This document shows, piece after piece, positions 1-5,836 of a stretch of 17,080 bases of DNA. Below the pieces are notes generated by a model, which ran no database searches, was not told the origin of the DNA, and was given only the letters and a program-made list of their open reading frames with translations. Location of the stretch: assembly GCA_910577925.1 (NCBI GenBank), contig CAJTOI010000038.1:1-17080 (forward strand). Reading direction: 5' to 3'. The position numbers were made by a program, and so were the translations under genes. Numbering within the stretch: the stretch's first letter is position 1; every line of letters begins with the position of its first letter. This DNA is from an uncultured Roseburia sp. GTDB lineage: Bacteria; Bacillota; Clostridia; Lachnospirales; Lachnospiraceae.

Positions 1-21
1 GGCGATGATTTGCGTGTTCAA
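1..21 (-). CDS. 5' end of a possible ParA/Soj-type ATPase gene (partial, runs off left edge)
   Basis: A TTG codon at 19-21 is preceded, 7 bases upstream on the minus strand, by a GAGGTG ribosome binding site (about 28-33). It opens a frame reading MNTQIIA before the window ends. ParA/Soj partition ATPases of plasmids and integrative elements often begin this way, just before the deviant Walker A motif, which would lie outside the window. Seven residues cannot establish a family. An in-frame GTG slightly upstream is an alternative start, but the ribosome binding site favours the TTG. Confidence 0.35.
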
Positions 22-65
22 GATAATCACCTCGTTTCTAATTCGTTGTGGTTGCTTCTGGAAAT

Positions 66-110
66 AGAAAAAGCCGCCACTTCATAAATTGAAAAGTGAC
101 GGCTTTTTCT
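66..110 (-). terminator. Strong hairpin terminator upstream of the partial left-edge gene
   Basis: Two 17-base arms (66-82 and 94-110) pair with a single G-T wobble around an 11-base loop. The stem core is GCCGCCACTT/AAGTGACGGC and the arms end in A5/T5. With T-rich tails on both sides it could stop transcription in either direction. On the minus strand it lies about 45 bases upstream of the start codon at 21, so it would act in that gene's leader. Confidence 0.75.
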
Positions 111-139
111 GATCCCGGAATACAGTTCCCCGGAAATGC

Positions 140-169
140 AAAAAGCACCCAGCAAAAAATACTGAGTGC
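140..169 (-). terminator. Second tandem terminator on the minus strand
   Basis: Read on the minus strand, GCACTCAG (162-169) pairs with CTGGGTGC (145-152) with one wobble pair. The stem is followed at once by a run of five T. The shape is a classical intrinsic terminator. It sits 35 bases upstream of the hairpin at 66-110, so the left-edge gene has two in series ahead of it. Confidence 0.65.
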
Positions 170-179
170 CTGCATTAGA

Positions 180-208
180 ATCCTATTCAATTATTCAAAT
201 TCGGTCAA
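180..208 (-). promoter_or_regulatory. Candidate promoter reading toward the left-edge gene
   Basis: On the minus strand, TTGACC (203-208) and TAGGAT (180-185) are separated by 17 bases. The -35 box is good and the -10 box is mediocre. The predicted start near 173 lies just before the terminator at 140-169, so transcripts would meet two hairpins before reaching the gene at 21. The -35 box overlaps one of the GTCAAAC repeats, so its similarity to a promoter may be accidental. Confidence 0.35.
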
Positions 209-220
209 ACTATGCCAAAC
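204..220. repeat. GTCAAAC-type repeat, copy 1
   Basis: GTCAAACTATGCCAAAC at 204-220 matches 14 of 17 positions of the copy at 382-398. Within each copy a CAAAC half-unit occurs twice, 10 bases (one helical turn) apart. Short repeated units like this near an element end resemble arm-type binding sites of tyrosine integrases. That role is inferred. Confidence 0.5.
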
Positions 221-290
221 TGTTCTCGTATAAATCGAGGGGAGAGAGGGAGTAAAAATCACCTCTGAAATACCCCAAAAATAGAGCTGT

Positions 291-353
291 GGTTATCCTA
301 TTTTGTAACCACTTGAACCTCTTTTTGCCCGGTTATCCTATTGGGAACCACTA
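291..353. repeat. Pair of GGTTATCCTATT direct repeats, 40 bases apart
   Basis: GGTTATCCTATT starts at 291 and again at 331. Both copies continue into an AACCACT segment (308-314 and 346-352). Each unit is also an imperfect inverted repeat, GGTTA...TAACC in the first and GGTT...AACC in the second. Two identical sites at a 40-base spacing suggest binding sites for a protein dimer, for example an excisionase, a recombinase accessory factor or a ParB-like protein. The binding protein is unknown. Confidence 0.6.
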
Positions 354-381
354 TAAATTTGGTGAAAAATGGCATTTTTGC

Positions 382-398
382 GTCAAACTACATCAAAC
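382..398. repeat. GTCAAAC-type repeat, copy 2
   Basis: GTCAAACTACATCAAAC at 382-398 is the partner of the copy at 204-220. The two copies flank the GGTTATCC repeat pair, and the inner copy is about 65 bases from the rpsI stop codon. Confidence 0.5.
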
Positions 399-410
399 CC
401 TATCAAAAGC

Positions 411-444
411 AAAAGCCCGGAAAACCTTGATTTTCCGGGCTTTT
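411..444 (-). terminator. rpsI terminator
   Basis: A perfect 14-base inverted repeat (411-424 and 431-444, AAAAGCCCGGAAAA with its complement) encloses a 6-base loop. On the minus strand it is followed by TTTTGCTTTT. It lies 20 bases beyond the rpsI stop and should end the rplM-rpsI transcript. Confidence 0.85.
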
Positions 445-463
445 TGAGCCGTTTTGATAAAAT

Positions 464-856
464 TTAACGCTTGCTGAACTGCGGTGCGCGGCGAGCTGCC
501 TTGAGACCGTATTTCTTACGCTCTTTCATACGCGGATCACGCGTTAAGTATCCTGCGCTCTTAAGCGTCGGTCTGTACTCGGTATCCACATTCAGCAGCG
601 CGCGTGCGATGCCGTGGCGGATCGCTCCTGCCTGTCCGGTGTAACCGCCTCCGCGGACATTCACCAGAACGTCAAACTTGTCAACGGTCTCCGTGAGAAC
701 CAGCGGCTGACGAACGATAACCTTCAGAGTCTCTAAGCCGAGATACTCGTCGATATCTCTTTTATTGATTGTAATCTTACCTGTACCCGGTACTAAATAC
801 ACTCTGGCAACAGATGATTTTCTTCTTCCTGTTCCGTAATATTTTGTATTAGCCAA
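464..856 (-). CDS. rpsI: 30S ribosomal protein S9
   Basis: This is small-subunit protein S9 (130 residues, the normal length), whose C-terminal tail contacts P-site tRNA. The sequence has the family opening YYGTGRRKSSVARVYL, the central RGGGYTGQAGAIRHGIARAL segment, and the basic end KKYGLKAARRAPQFSKR, where the final Lys-Arg is the conserved tail. The start codon is TTG (854-856), not ATG. It is fixed by an AGGAGGT ribosome binding site at 865-871, 8 bases upstream, and by the family's start. It is the second gene of the rplM-rpsI operon, 18 bases after rplM. A strong terminator follows, and beyond it lies DNA that looks like the end of a mobile element. Confidence 0.97.
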   Translation of the reverse strand: MANTKYYGTGRRKSSVARVYLVPGTGKITINKRDIDEYLGLETLKVIVRQPLVLTETVDKFDVLVNVRGGGYTGQAGAIRHGIARALLNVDTEYRPTLKSAGYLTRDPRMKERKKYGLKAARRAPQFSKR

Positions 857-874
857 TGTCGTTTACCTCCTAGA

Positions 875-1303
875 TTAAAATGTTAAAGCTTCAGGTTTCT
901 GAGCTGCATGTTTGTGATCCGGTCCTGCGTATACGAACAGCTTTGTATACATCTCACGTCCCAGCGGTCCCTTCGGAAGCATTCCCTTCACCGCGTGCTC
1001 AATAACTCTCTCCGGATGCTTTGCTAACATTTCTTTCAATGTGGTCTCTTTCATACCGCCCACATAGTCGGAGTGATTGTAGTAAATCTTCTGATCCAAC
1101 TTCTTTCCGGTCACTTTAATCTTCTCCGCGTTCACAACGATCACATAATCGCCGGTATCGATGTGCGGCGTAAAGATTGCCTTATTCTTTCCGCGCAATA
1201 CCTTGGCAACTTCCGATGCCAGACGTCCTAATGTCATACCTTCAGCGTCAACTACATACCATTTTCTATCAATGGTAGCCGGGCTAGCCATAAAAGTTTT
1301 CAT
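875..1303 (-). CDS. rplM: 50S ribosomal protein L13
   Basis: This is large-subunit protein L13, an early assembly protein. The start at MKTFMASPATIDRKWYVVDA gives 142 residues, the usual length. It is supported by an AGGAGG site at 1311-1316, 7 bases upstream. The open frame continues upstream to 1366, but that stretch is leader. Family segments visible are GRLASEVAKVLRGKNKAIFTPHIDTGDYVIVVNA, then YYNHSDYVGG, then the MLPKGPLGREMYTKLFVYAG block near the C terminus. It is the first gene of the operon with rpsI. In many Firmicutes truA lies directly upstream; here a zone of gene remnants separates them. Confidence 0.97.
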   Translation of the reverse strand: MKTFMASPATIDRKWYVVDAEGMTLGRLASEVAKVLRGKNKAIFTPHIDTGDYVIVVNAEKIKVTGKKLDQKIYYNHSDYVGGMKETTLKEMLAKHPERVIEHAVKGMLPKGPLGREMYTKLFVYAGPDHKHAAQKPEALTF

Positions 1304-1445
1304 TGATTTTCCTCCTGAAATAAAAATCTCACCGTACGCAGCAGCCATGTGAATGTCCGGACACACCGCCGACGCGCATCTTTATTGTTTATAGTTAAAA
1401 TACCGCTCCGGGGCTTTGGAGCCGCATTTATACACTATTACAGAC
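1304..1445 (-). promoter_or_regulatory. Probable autoregulatory leader of rplM (L13 leader-like)
   Basis: About 140 nt lie between the predicted transcription start (near 1445) and the rplM start. On the minus strand it contains a stem formed by GGAGC/GCTCC (1404-1423), a TGTCCGGACA palindrome (1354-1363), and a GCTGCTGCGTACGGTGAG segment before the ribosome binding site. Firmicutes rplM mRNAs carry a known L13 leader through which the protein is thought to repress its own operon. Length and position fit, but I could not match a covariance model, so identity is inferred. Confidence 0.5.
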
Positions 1446-1451
1446 TTAGAT

Positions 1452-1480
1452 ATTATATTACACGAGGCCCGGCGTGTCAA
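1452..1480 (-). promoter_or_regulatory. Near-consensus promoter of rplM-rpsI
   Basis: On the minus strand a perfect TTGACA (1475-1480) and a perfect TATAAT (1452-1457) are separated by exactly 17 bases. This is the best promoter in the window, as expected for a ribosomal protein operon. It means rplM-rpsI does not depend on transcription from truA. Confidence 0.9.
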
Positions 1481-1514
1481 GGGTAATTTCGGCCTGAATT
1501 TTTAGTCCAAATTT

Positions 1515-2303
1515 TTATACAATACCAAAAACCGTAAGCCATACGCCGATAATCAATGCGGCAAGCACCGTCATTCCGATTCCATAGAGCGCCATATCCT
1601 TCGGGGTGAACATCCGGTCAGAATCAATGTGACACAGATCGGTACTCCGATCGTCATCCACGTTCCGCACCCGATCTCAATGCCGCACAGGCTGTCCAGA
1701 TAATTGATTGCGATGAGATTTGCGCCGGTGGCAATCGGGGTTGCCGCTCCGCCGAATACACCCCCAGGCAACACCGCGCATGAGCGCTTTTCCGATGGCC
1801 GCATCATCCGCTCTTCCCTTTGCCTTTTCCCAGACAGAGACGGCGATCGGAAATACGATTGCCGCTGCCGCTATCTCGGTCACCCACATGGCTAAAACGG
1901 CTCCCGTAACCATAATGCCAAGCACCGCTGCTCTGGGACTCCTCCCGAAAACCCGAAACACCAATCCCGAAATCAACTTTCCCAAATCGGTATTCCGAAA
2001 GGCAGAGGACAGGAGCAATACGCCGAGGAAAAATGCGAAGATCGAATTGCCGAATCTGCCCTTTACCGCATCCGGAAATGTCAGGAGCCCCGTAAACGGT
2101 ATCAGCGCGATTAACGTCAGGGACGTCACTGCAATCGGAACCGTCTCCAATATCCAGTTTACAATTGAAAACAGAAGCAATACCGCCGCCAGCACCAGCC
2201 CCCGTTCCCCCTCCTCCATACAGCGCGGAGCCCGAAAAGAGAAGAGCAGAATCAGTGCAAGCGAACCGTAAAAGATCGGCGTCTTACTGATCCGCGGCTT
2301 CAT
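1515..2303 (-). pseudogene. Decayed DASS-family dicarboxylate/sodium symporter
   Basis: The first 180 or so residues (from ATG 2303) read as the N-terminal half of a divalent-anion:sodium symporter (CitT/SLC13-like): several membrane segments, ETVPIAVTSLTLIALIP, NSIFAFFLGVLLLSSAF and MWVTEIAAAAIVFPIA. At a run of five G (1761-1765 as C) the frame shifts by one. The next frame continues with FGGAATPIATGANLIAINYL, the family's substrate-site motif. Near 1620-1640 the sequence jumps back to the first frame with FTPKDMALYGIGMTVLAAL and ends at TAA 1515-1517, as the family's last membrane segment would. The reconstruction is about 263 codons against 450-500 in the family, so some 200 central/C-terminal residues are missing. 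Its start overlaps the upstream remnant's stop (ATGA), showing the two were once coupled. Confidence 0.85.
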
Positions 2304-2774
2304 TTCCGCACACGCTTCAATTCATTTAATGTATTACAGATCCCGTTCTCAATCGGCAATCGTTCGATGCTGGATGCGGCCGCAAACCCAACGGCACAGG
2401 TTTCGGAGAGAACGCGCTGTACATCCTCCGGATTCACGATCGGCCCGCCGTGGCACAGGGGAATGATATCCGGTTTTTTCCGCTTTGCCGCCGACAAAAT
2501 CGCTTCTGGTTTTTCGATTGCAAGATCCATAGGCGCCGCCGTCTTCACCCCCCCCCACATCACCGCCGGCGGTCAGTCCCACATGAGATACAATGATATC
2601 GATTCCCGCCTCCGCTAGAAGTTCTGCCTCTTTCATGCGGTAGAGTCCCGAATTATATACGACAATCAAATCCGCGCCGTTCTTTTCCTCCACTCTCGCA
2701 ACCAGTCCCGCGCCCGCCGCCGTTGCGATATTAAGGCATCCCGGTCCACGATGCGATGATAAATGCCGCCGCAT
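2300..2774 (-). pseudogene. Decayed phosphoenolpyruvate-hydrolase-family TIM-barrel protein
   Basis: The N-terminal part reads NIATAAGAGLVARVEEKNGADLIVVYNSGLYRM, which matches the opening of the PEP-hydrolase-like TIM-barrel family. It then jumps to KEAELLAEAGIDIIVSHVGLTAGGDVG, which belongs near the family's C-terminal third, so about 110 residues are missing by an in-frame deletion near 2640. A run of nine C on the plus strand (2548-2556; G on the coding strand) then shifts the frame. The remainder, KTAAPMDLAIEKPEAIL... LCHGGPI... SIERLPIE, continues in another frame to a TGA at 2300-2302. Intact members have about 275 residues. The true 5' end is unclear: 2774 is only where the open frame begins. 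Confidence 0.8.
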
Positions 2775-2990
2775 TCATAACCGGAGATTAATATGCTGCT
2801 CTGCGGAAAATATGGTAAAATTTGCGGCAAGTAACTGATAACAGCTCATCCCAACTGCAATAACAGCGCTCAATCTGTCAATCGTCAGCTCTGTTCTGCT
2901 TTTTTCCGTCATCTCAATTAACGCCTTTGCCGCGCCCGGATGGAAGGGGATGTCCTCTGTGCAGGCATTCATCACCACCTCTCGAGCTCG
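2775..2990 (-). pseudogene. Unidentified gene fragment
   Basis: A minus-strand frame of about 67 codons reads MNACTEDIPFHPGAAKALIEM... then RLSAVIAVGMSCYQLLAANF and a stop at 2775-2777. The first part faintly recalls the C-terminal HPGA segment of TAXI-type TRAP solute-binding proteins. The second part I do not recognise. Its 5' end abuts the GntR remnant on the opposite strand near 2985, where the sequence seems to have been joined by deletion. Being boxed in by broken genes makes a remnant more likely than a small working gene. Confidence 0.45.
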
Positions 2991-3265
2991 GCCGTATGAG
3001 CCGCAATGCGGAGCTCTATGAGCTGCAAAAGAAGCTATACCTTAAAATAGAATTTGTACAGGCCTGTAATTATTCCAATGTCGAGACCGACGAGGAGCAG
3101 TACAGACAGCACAAAGAAATGATCAAAGCGCTATACGAGCGCAACGAAAAACAGCTGGTTTCCGTTCTCACTCTACATATTGAGAAATTCCATAATCTAA
3201 AGAGCGATCCGGCCATCAACGAAAATATACAGGCGCTGTCTGCGGCCGTGCCGAATCTAAAATAG
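2985..3265 (+). pseudogene. C-terminal remnant of a GntR-family (FadR/FCD) regulator
   Basis: The plus-strand frame from about 2985 reads GRMSRNAELYELQKKLYLKIEF, then EEQYRQHKEMIKALYERNEKQLVSVLTLHIEKF, and stops at 3263-3265. The helical pattern and the late histidine (E-x-H-x-x-[IM]-[IL]-x-A-[LI] context) match the end of the FCD ligand-binding domain of FadR-type GntR regulators. The helix-turn-helix and most of the FCD domain (roughly 140-150 residues) are absent. Codons upstream of 2985 are the reverse of the neighbouring fragment. It was probably the divergently transcribed regulator of the decayed transporter locus. Confidence 0.7.
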
Positions 3266-3301
3266 CAGCGGCGGCTGCCGCGATCCGCCCCTGCACCCAG
3301 C

Positions 3302-3340
3302 AAAAAGAACGACCCGGCGTACCCGCCTGTCGTTCTTTTT
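3302..3340. terminator. Bidirectional terminator between the GntR remnant and truA
   Basis: Twelve-base arms AAAAAGAACGAC (3302-3313) and its exact complement (3329-3340) enclose a smaller GGCG/CGCC stem. On the plus strand it ends in a run of T; on the minus strand it begins right at the truA stop codon and also ends in T5. It can serve both converging units. Confidence 0.8.
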
Positions 3341-4098
3341 TAATCCGAAGCCGCAGCGGCTTCATCCGAATATTCAATTCCCGTCATCGTAAGGCCATGG
3401 GCCGGAGCCGTCGGGCCCGCCGCCTCCCGGTCCGCCGCCGCAAGAATCTCCGGTATCTGTTCCGGCTTTTTCATGCCGCCGCCCACCTGAATCAGAGTCC
3501 CGGCGATAATCCGCACCATATTGTACAAAAAACCGTTTCCGGTCACGCGGATTACAATGAGATCCCCGTCGCGCTCCACCGTGCAGGCATAGATCGTCCG
3601 CACCGTCGTCTTCACCTGCGCGCCCGCCGCGCAGAAGCTCTTAAAATCATGCTCCCCCACCAGGTACGCCGCCGCCTGCCGCATCCGCTCCACGTCCAGA
3701 CTATGATGATAAAAATAGGTGTCGAAGCGCCTTGCCGGCATCCGGAATGTGCGGTTTAAAATCCGGTATTCATAAGTTTTGCGGCTGTTGCGGTAGCGCG
3801 GATGCCAGTCCGCGGGCACCTCACAGGAGTCCTGCACCACAATATCCTCCGGCAGCCGCTGATTTATTGCAAACGCAATCTTATCCGCCGGCATCTTCGT
3901 TTCCGTGTCAAAAACCGCCACATTCCCAAGCGAATGCACGCCGGAATCTGTGCGGCTTGCGCCCGCAACCGTCACCGCTTCCCCGAGCAAAGCGGAGAGT
4001 TCTCTGTTTAGGACCTCCTCGACGGTAATCCCGTTCGGCTGCACCTGCCAGCCTCTGTAATTCGTGCCGTCGTAGGCTACGACCATCTTCACGCGCAT
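3340..4098 (-). CDS. truA: tRNA pseudouridine(38-40) synthase TruA
   Basis: TruA isomerises uridines 38-40 in the anticodon arm of many tRNAs. The 252-residue product has normal length. It opens with VVAYDGTNYRGWQVQ and carries the catalytic motif SRTDSGVHSLGNVA, in which Asp51 is the nucleophile. HPRYRNSRKTYEYRI, the HDFKSFCA segment and GNGFLYNMVRIIAGTLIQVG follow in family order. The ATG at 4098 has an AAGGAGAG site just upstream. The stop codon touches the terminator at 3302-3340. It follows ecfT by 13 bases, so it is the last gene of the ecf block, as in many Firmicutes. Confidence 0.96.
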   Translation of the reverse strand: MRVKMVVAYDGTNYRGWQVQPNGITVEEVLNRELSALLGEAVTVAGASRTDSGVHSLGNVAVFDTETKMPADKIAFAINQRLPEDIVVQDSCEVPADWHPRYRNSRKTYEYRILNRTFRMPARRFDTYFYHHSLDVERMRQAAAYLVGEHDFKSFCAAGAQVKTTVRTIYACTVERDGDLIVIRVTGNGFLYNMVRIIAGTLIQVGGGMKKPEQIPEILAAADREAAGPTAPAHGLTMTGIEYSDEAAAASD

Positions 4099-4111
4099 AC
4101 TTGTCTCTCCT

Positions 4112-4924
4112 TTACATCGGCCAGGGCAGAAACCACCGGCATACGAGCACGATACAAAGATAAGCAGTCACGGTCAGATAGGCCAGCGCGTCTCTTTTCT
4201 CATAGCGCAGCGGCTTCATCTTCGTGCGGCCGCTCCCGCCGTGATAGCAGCGGGCCTCCATCGCCATCGCCAGATCATCCGCCCTGCGGAACGCCGACAC
4301 AAAAAGAGGCACCAGAAGCGGTATCATATTTTTTACCTTTGTAATCAGGTTTCCCGTCTCGAAATCCGCGCCTCTGGCCATCTGGGCTTTCATAATCTTA
4401 TCCGTCTCCTCAATCAGAATCGGGATAAACCGGAGCGCAATCGACATCATCATCGCGATCGCGTGCACCGGCACACCGATTTTTGCAAGCGGCGCAAGCG
4501 CTTTTTCCAAACCGTCCGTCAGCTGATTCGGCGTCGTCGTCAACGTCATCACCGACGTTCCGAGAATCAGGTAGGTCAGACGCACCGCCATCACAATCGC
4601 ATTCTTTAACCCCTCCGCCGTAATCTTCAGTTTCCAGAACGATACCAGCTCCTCCCCCGGTGTCAGAAACAGGTTAAACACCGCCGTGATCAGCATCAGT
4701 ATGATGATTGCCCGGAGCCCCTTTACCATAAACCGGAACGGGACCTTCGAGAGACGGATCACCGCAAACAGAAATGCCGTCGCCGCGAGAAGCGCCGCAG
4801 CGCCCCGGAAGCAGAACAGCGATATAATATACAGCATTGTGCCGAATAATTTGACACGCGGGTCCAATTTATGAATGACAGAATCTGCCGGATAATATTG
4901 GCCCAGAGTAATATCTCTTAACAT
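4112..4924 (-). CDS. ecfT: ECF transporter transmembrane (T) component
   Basis: EcfT is the membrane scaffold that couples the two ATPases to interchangeable substrate-binding S proteins for vitamins or metal ions. The 270-residue sequence has hydrophobic segments around 28-60, 70-88, 108-130, 150-172 and 240-262. The cytoplasmic coupling region holds the two characteristic short motifs, ARG at 183-185 (MARGADF) and ARC at 224-226 (MEARCYHGG), which dock into the ATPases. In the second motif Cys replaces the usual Gly. The ATG at 4924 has a GGGAGGA site at about 4927-4934. It follows ecfA2 by 13 bases. No S component is encoded in the window, so this is a shared (group II) module. Confidence 0.95.
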   Translation of the reverse strand: MLRDITLGQYYPADSVIHKLDPRVKLFGTMLYIISLFCFRGAAALLAATAFLFAVIRLSKVPFRFMVKGLRAIIILMLITAVFNLFLTPGEELVSFWKLKITAEGLKNAIVMAVRLTYLILGTSVMTLTTTPNQLTDGLEKALAPLAKIGVPVHAIAMMMSIALRFIPILIEETDKIMKAQMARGADFETGNLITKVKNMIPLLVPLFVSAFRRADDLAMAMEARCYHGGSGRTKMKPLRYEKRDALAYLTVTAYLCIVLVCRWFLPWPM

Positions 4925-4937
4925 AAGTCCTCCCTAG

Positions 4938-5819
4938 CTATTCTCTGTGAATGTCCCGGCGTGCGGAAGAGACACCGGTCAGCGCCTCCATCAGACTGGC
5001 CCGCGCCTCCTCGACCGTCGTCGCCCCGGTGTCGACCTTCAATCCGGCCTCCGCAAGCTCATGCATCAGATATGTCACCTGCGGAGCGGCAAGCCCGATT
5101 TTTTCCAGCTCTCTGTAATGCCCGAACACCTCCCGCGGCACGCCGTCATACATGACCTGTCCCTGGTTCATCACGACAATGCGGTCCACATACTTTGCCA
5201 CATCCTCCATGCTGTGCGACACCAGAATCACCGTCATCCCCCGCTCTCTGTGCATCCGGGCGATCAAATCCAGGATTTCGTCGCGCCCGGCCGGATCAAG
5301 TCCCGCCGTAGGCTCATCGAGAATCAAGACCTCCGGCTTCATCGCCAGCACGCCGGCAATCGCCACACGCCGTTTCTGTCCGCCGGACAAGTCAAACGGC
5401 GACTGGTAGTAAAGCTCCTCGGGAAGGCCCACGCTGCGCAGCGCCTCAAACGCCCGAAGTCCGGCCTCCTCCTTTGTCAGTCCCTGATTTTTTGGCCCGA
5501 AGCAGACATCGTCAAAAATCGTCGTCTCAAACAGCTGGTGCTCCGGATACTGAAATACCAGTCCCACCCGGTTGCGCAGTTCGCGCAATTCAAAATCTTC
5601 CTCGTAAATATCCTGTCCGTGAAAGTAGATATTCCCCGAAGTGGCTCTCATCAGACCGTTCAAATGCTGGATCAGCGTGGATTTTCCGGAACCGGTATGT
5701 CCGATAATTCCGATAAACTGCCCGTCTTTTATCTCGAGATTGATATCACGGAGCGCCTGAATCTGATAGGCCGTGTCCTGGCTGTATATATAGTTTATCT
5801 TATCCAATATAATTGACAT
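4938..5819 (-). CDS. ecfA2: ECF transporter ATPase, EcfA2 type
   Basis: This is one of the two ATP-binding subunits of the energy-coupling factor module. The 293-residue product shows Walker A GHTGSGKST (40-48), the Q-loop Gln90 in LVFQYPEHQLF, the signature LSGGQKRR (144-151), Walker B VLILDEP (164-170) and the switch His202. GHTGSGKSTLIQHLNGL is typical of the A2 partner, as opposed to GHNGSGKST in A1. A C-terminal extension of about 70 residues after the nucleotide-binding domain matches EcfA dimerisation regions. The ribosome binding site is weak (GAAAGAAACGG), so translation may depend on coupling to ecfA1, which ends 17 bases upstream. Confidence 0.95.
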   Translation of the reverse strand: MSIILDKINYIYSQDTAYQIQALRDINLEIKDGQFIGIIGHTGSGKSTLIQHLNGLMRATSGNIYFHGQDIYEEDFELRELRNRVGLVFQYPEHQLFETTIFDDVCFGPKNQGLTKEEAGLRAFEALRSVGLPEELYYQSPFDLSGGQKRRVAIAGVLAMKPEVLILDEPTAGLDPAGRDEILDLIARMHRERGMTVILVSHSMEDVAKYVDRIVVMNQGQVMYDGVPREVFGHYRELEKIGLAAPQVTYLMHELAEAGLKVDTGATTVEEARASLMEALTGVSSARRDIHRE

Positions 5820-5836
5820 GTTTTAACCGTTTCTTT

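Noticed and set aside
206..275. A short minus-strand frame after an AGAGGTG motif in the left intergenic region
   Set aside because: It gives about 23 codons with a GTG start inside the ribosome-binding-like motif itself, no better start, and no recognisable product.
1304..1366. A 21-residue extension of rplM
   Set aside because: The AGGAGG site and the normal L13 N terminus both mark the start at 1303; the extension is leader RNA.
2548..2556. Phase-variable contingency gene at the nine-G tract
   Set aside because: The same gene has already lost about 110 residues and its neighbours are also broken, so switching the tract would not restore a working protein.
4947..5816. A 289-codon plus-strand open frame opposite ecfA2
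   Set aside because: It is the mirror of a clear ABC ATPase gene, has no ribosome binding site, and its His/Arg-rich composition is typical of antisense to GC-rich coding DNA.
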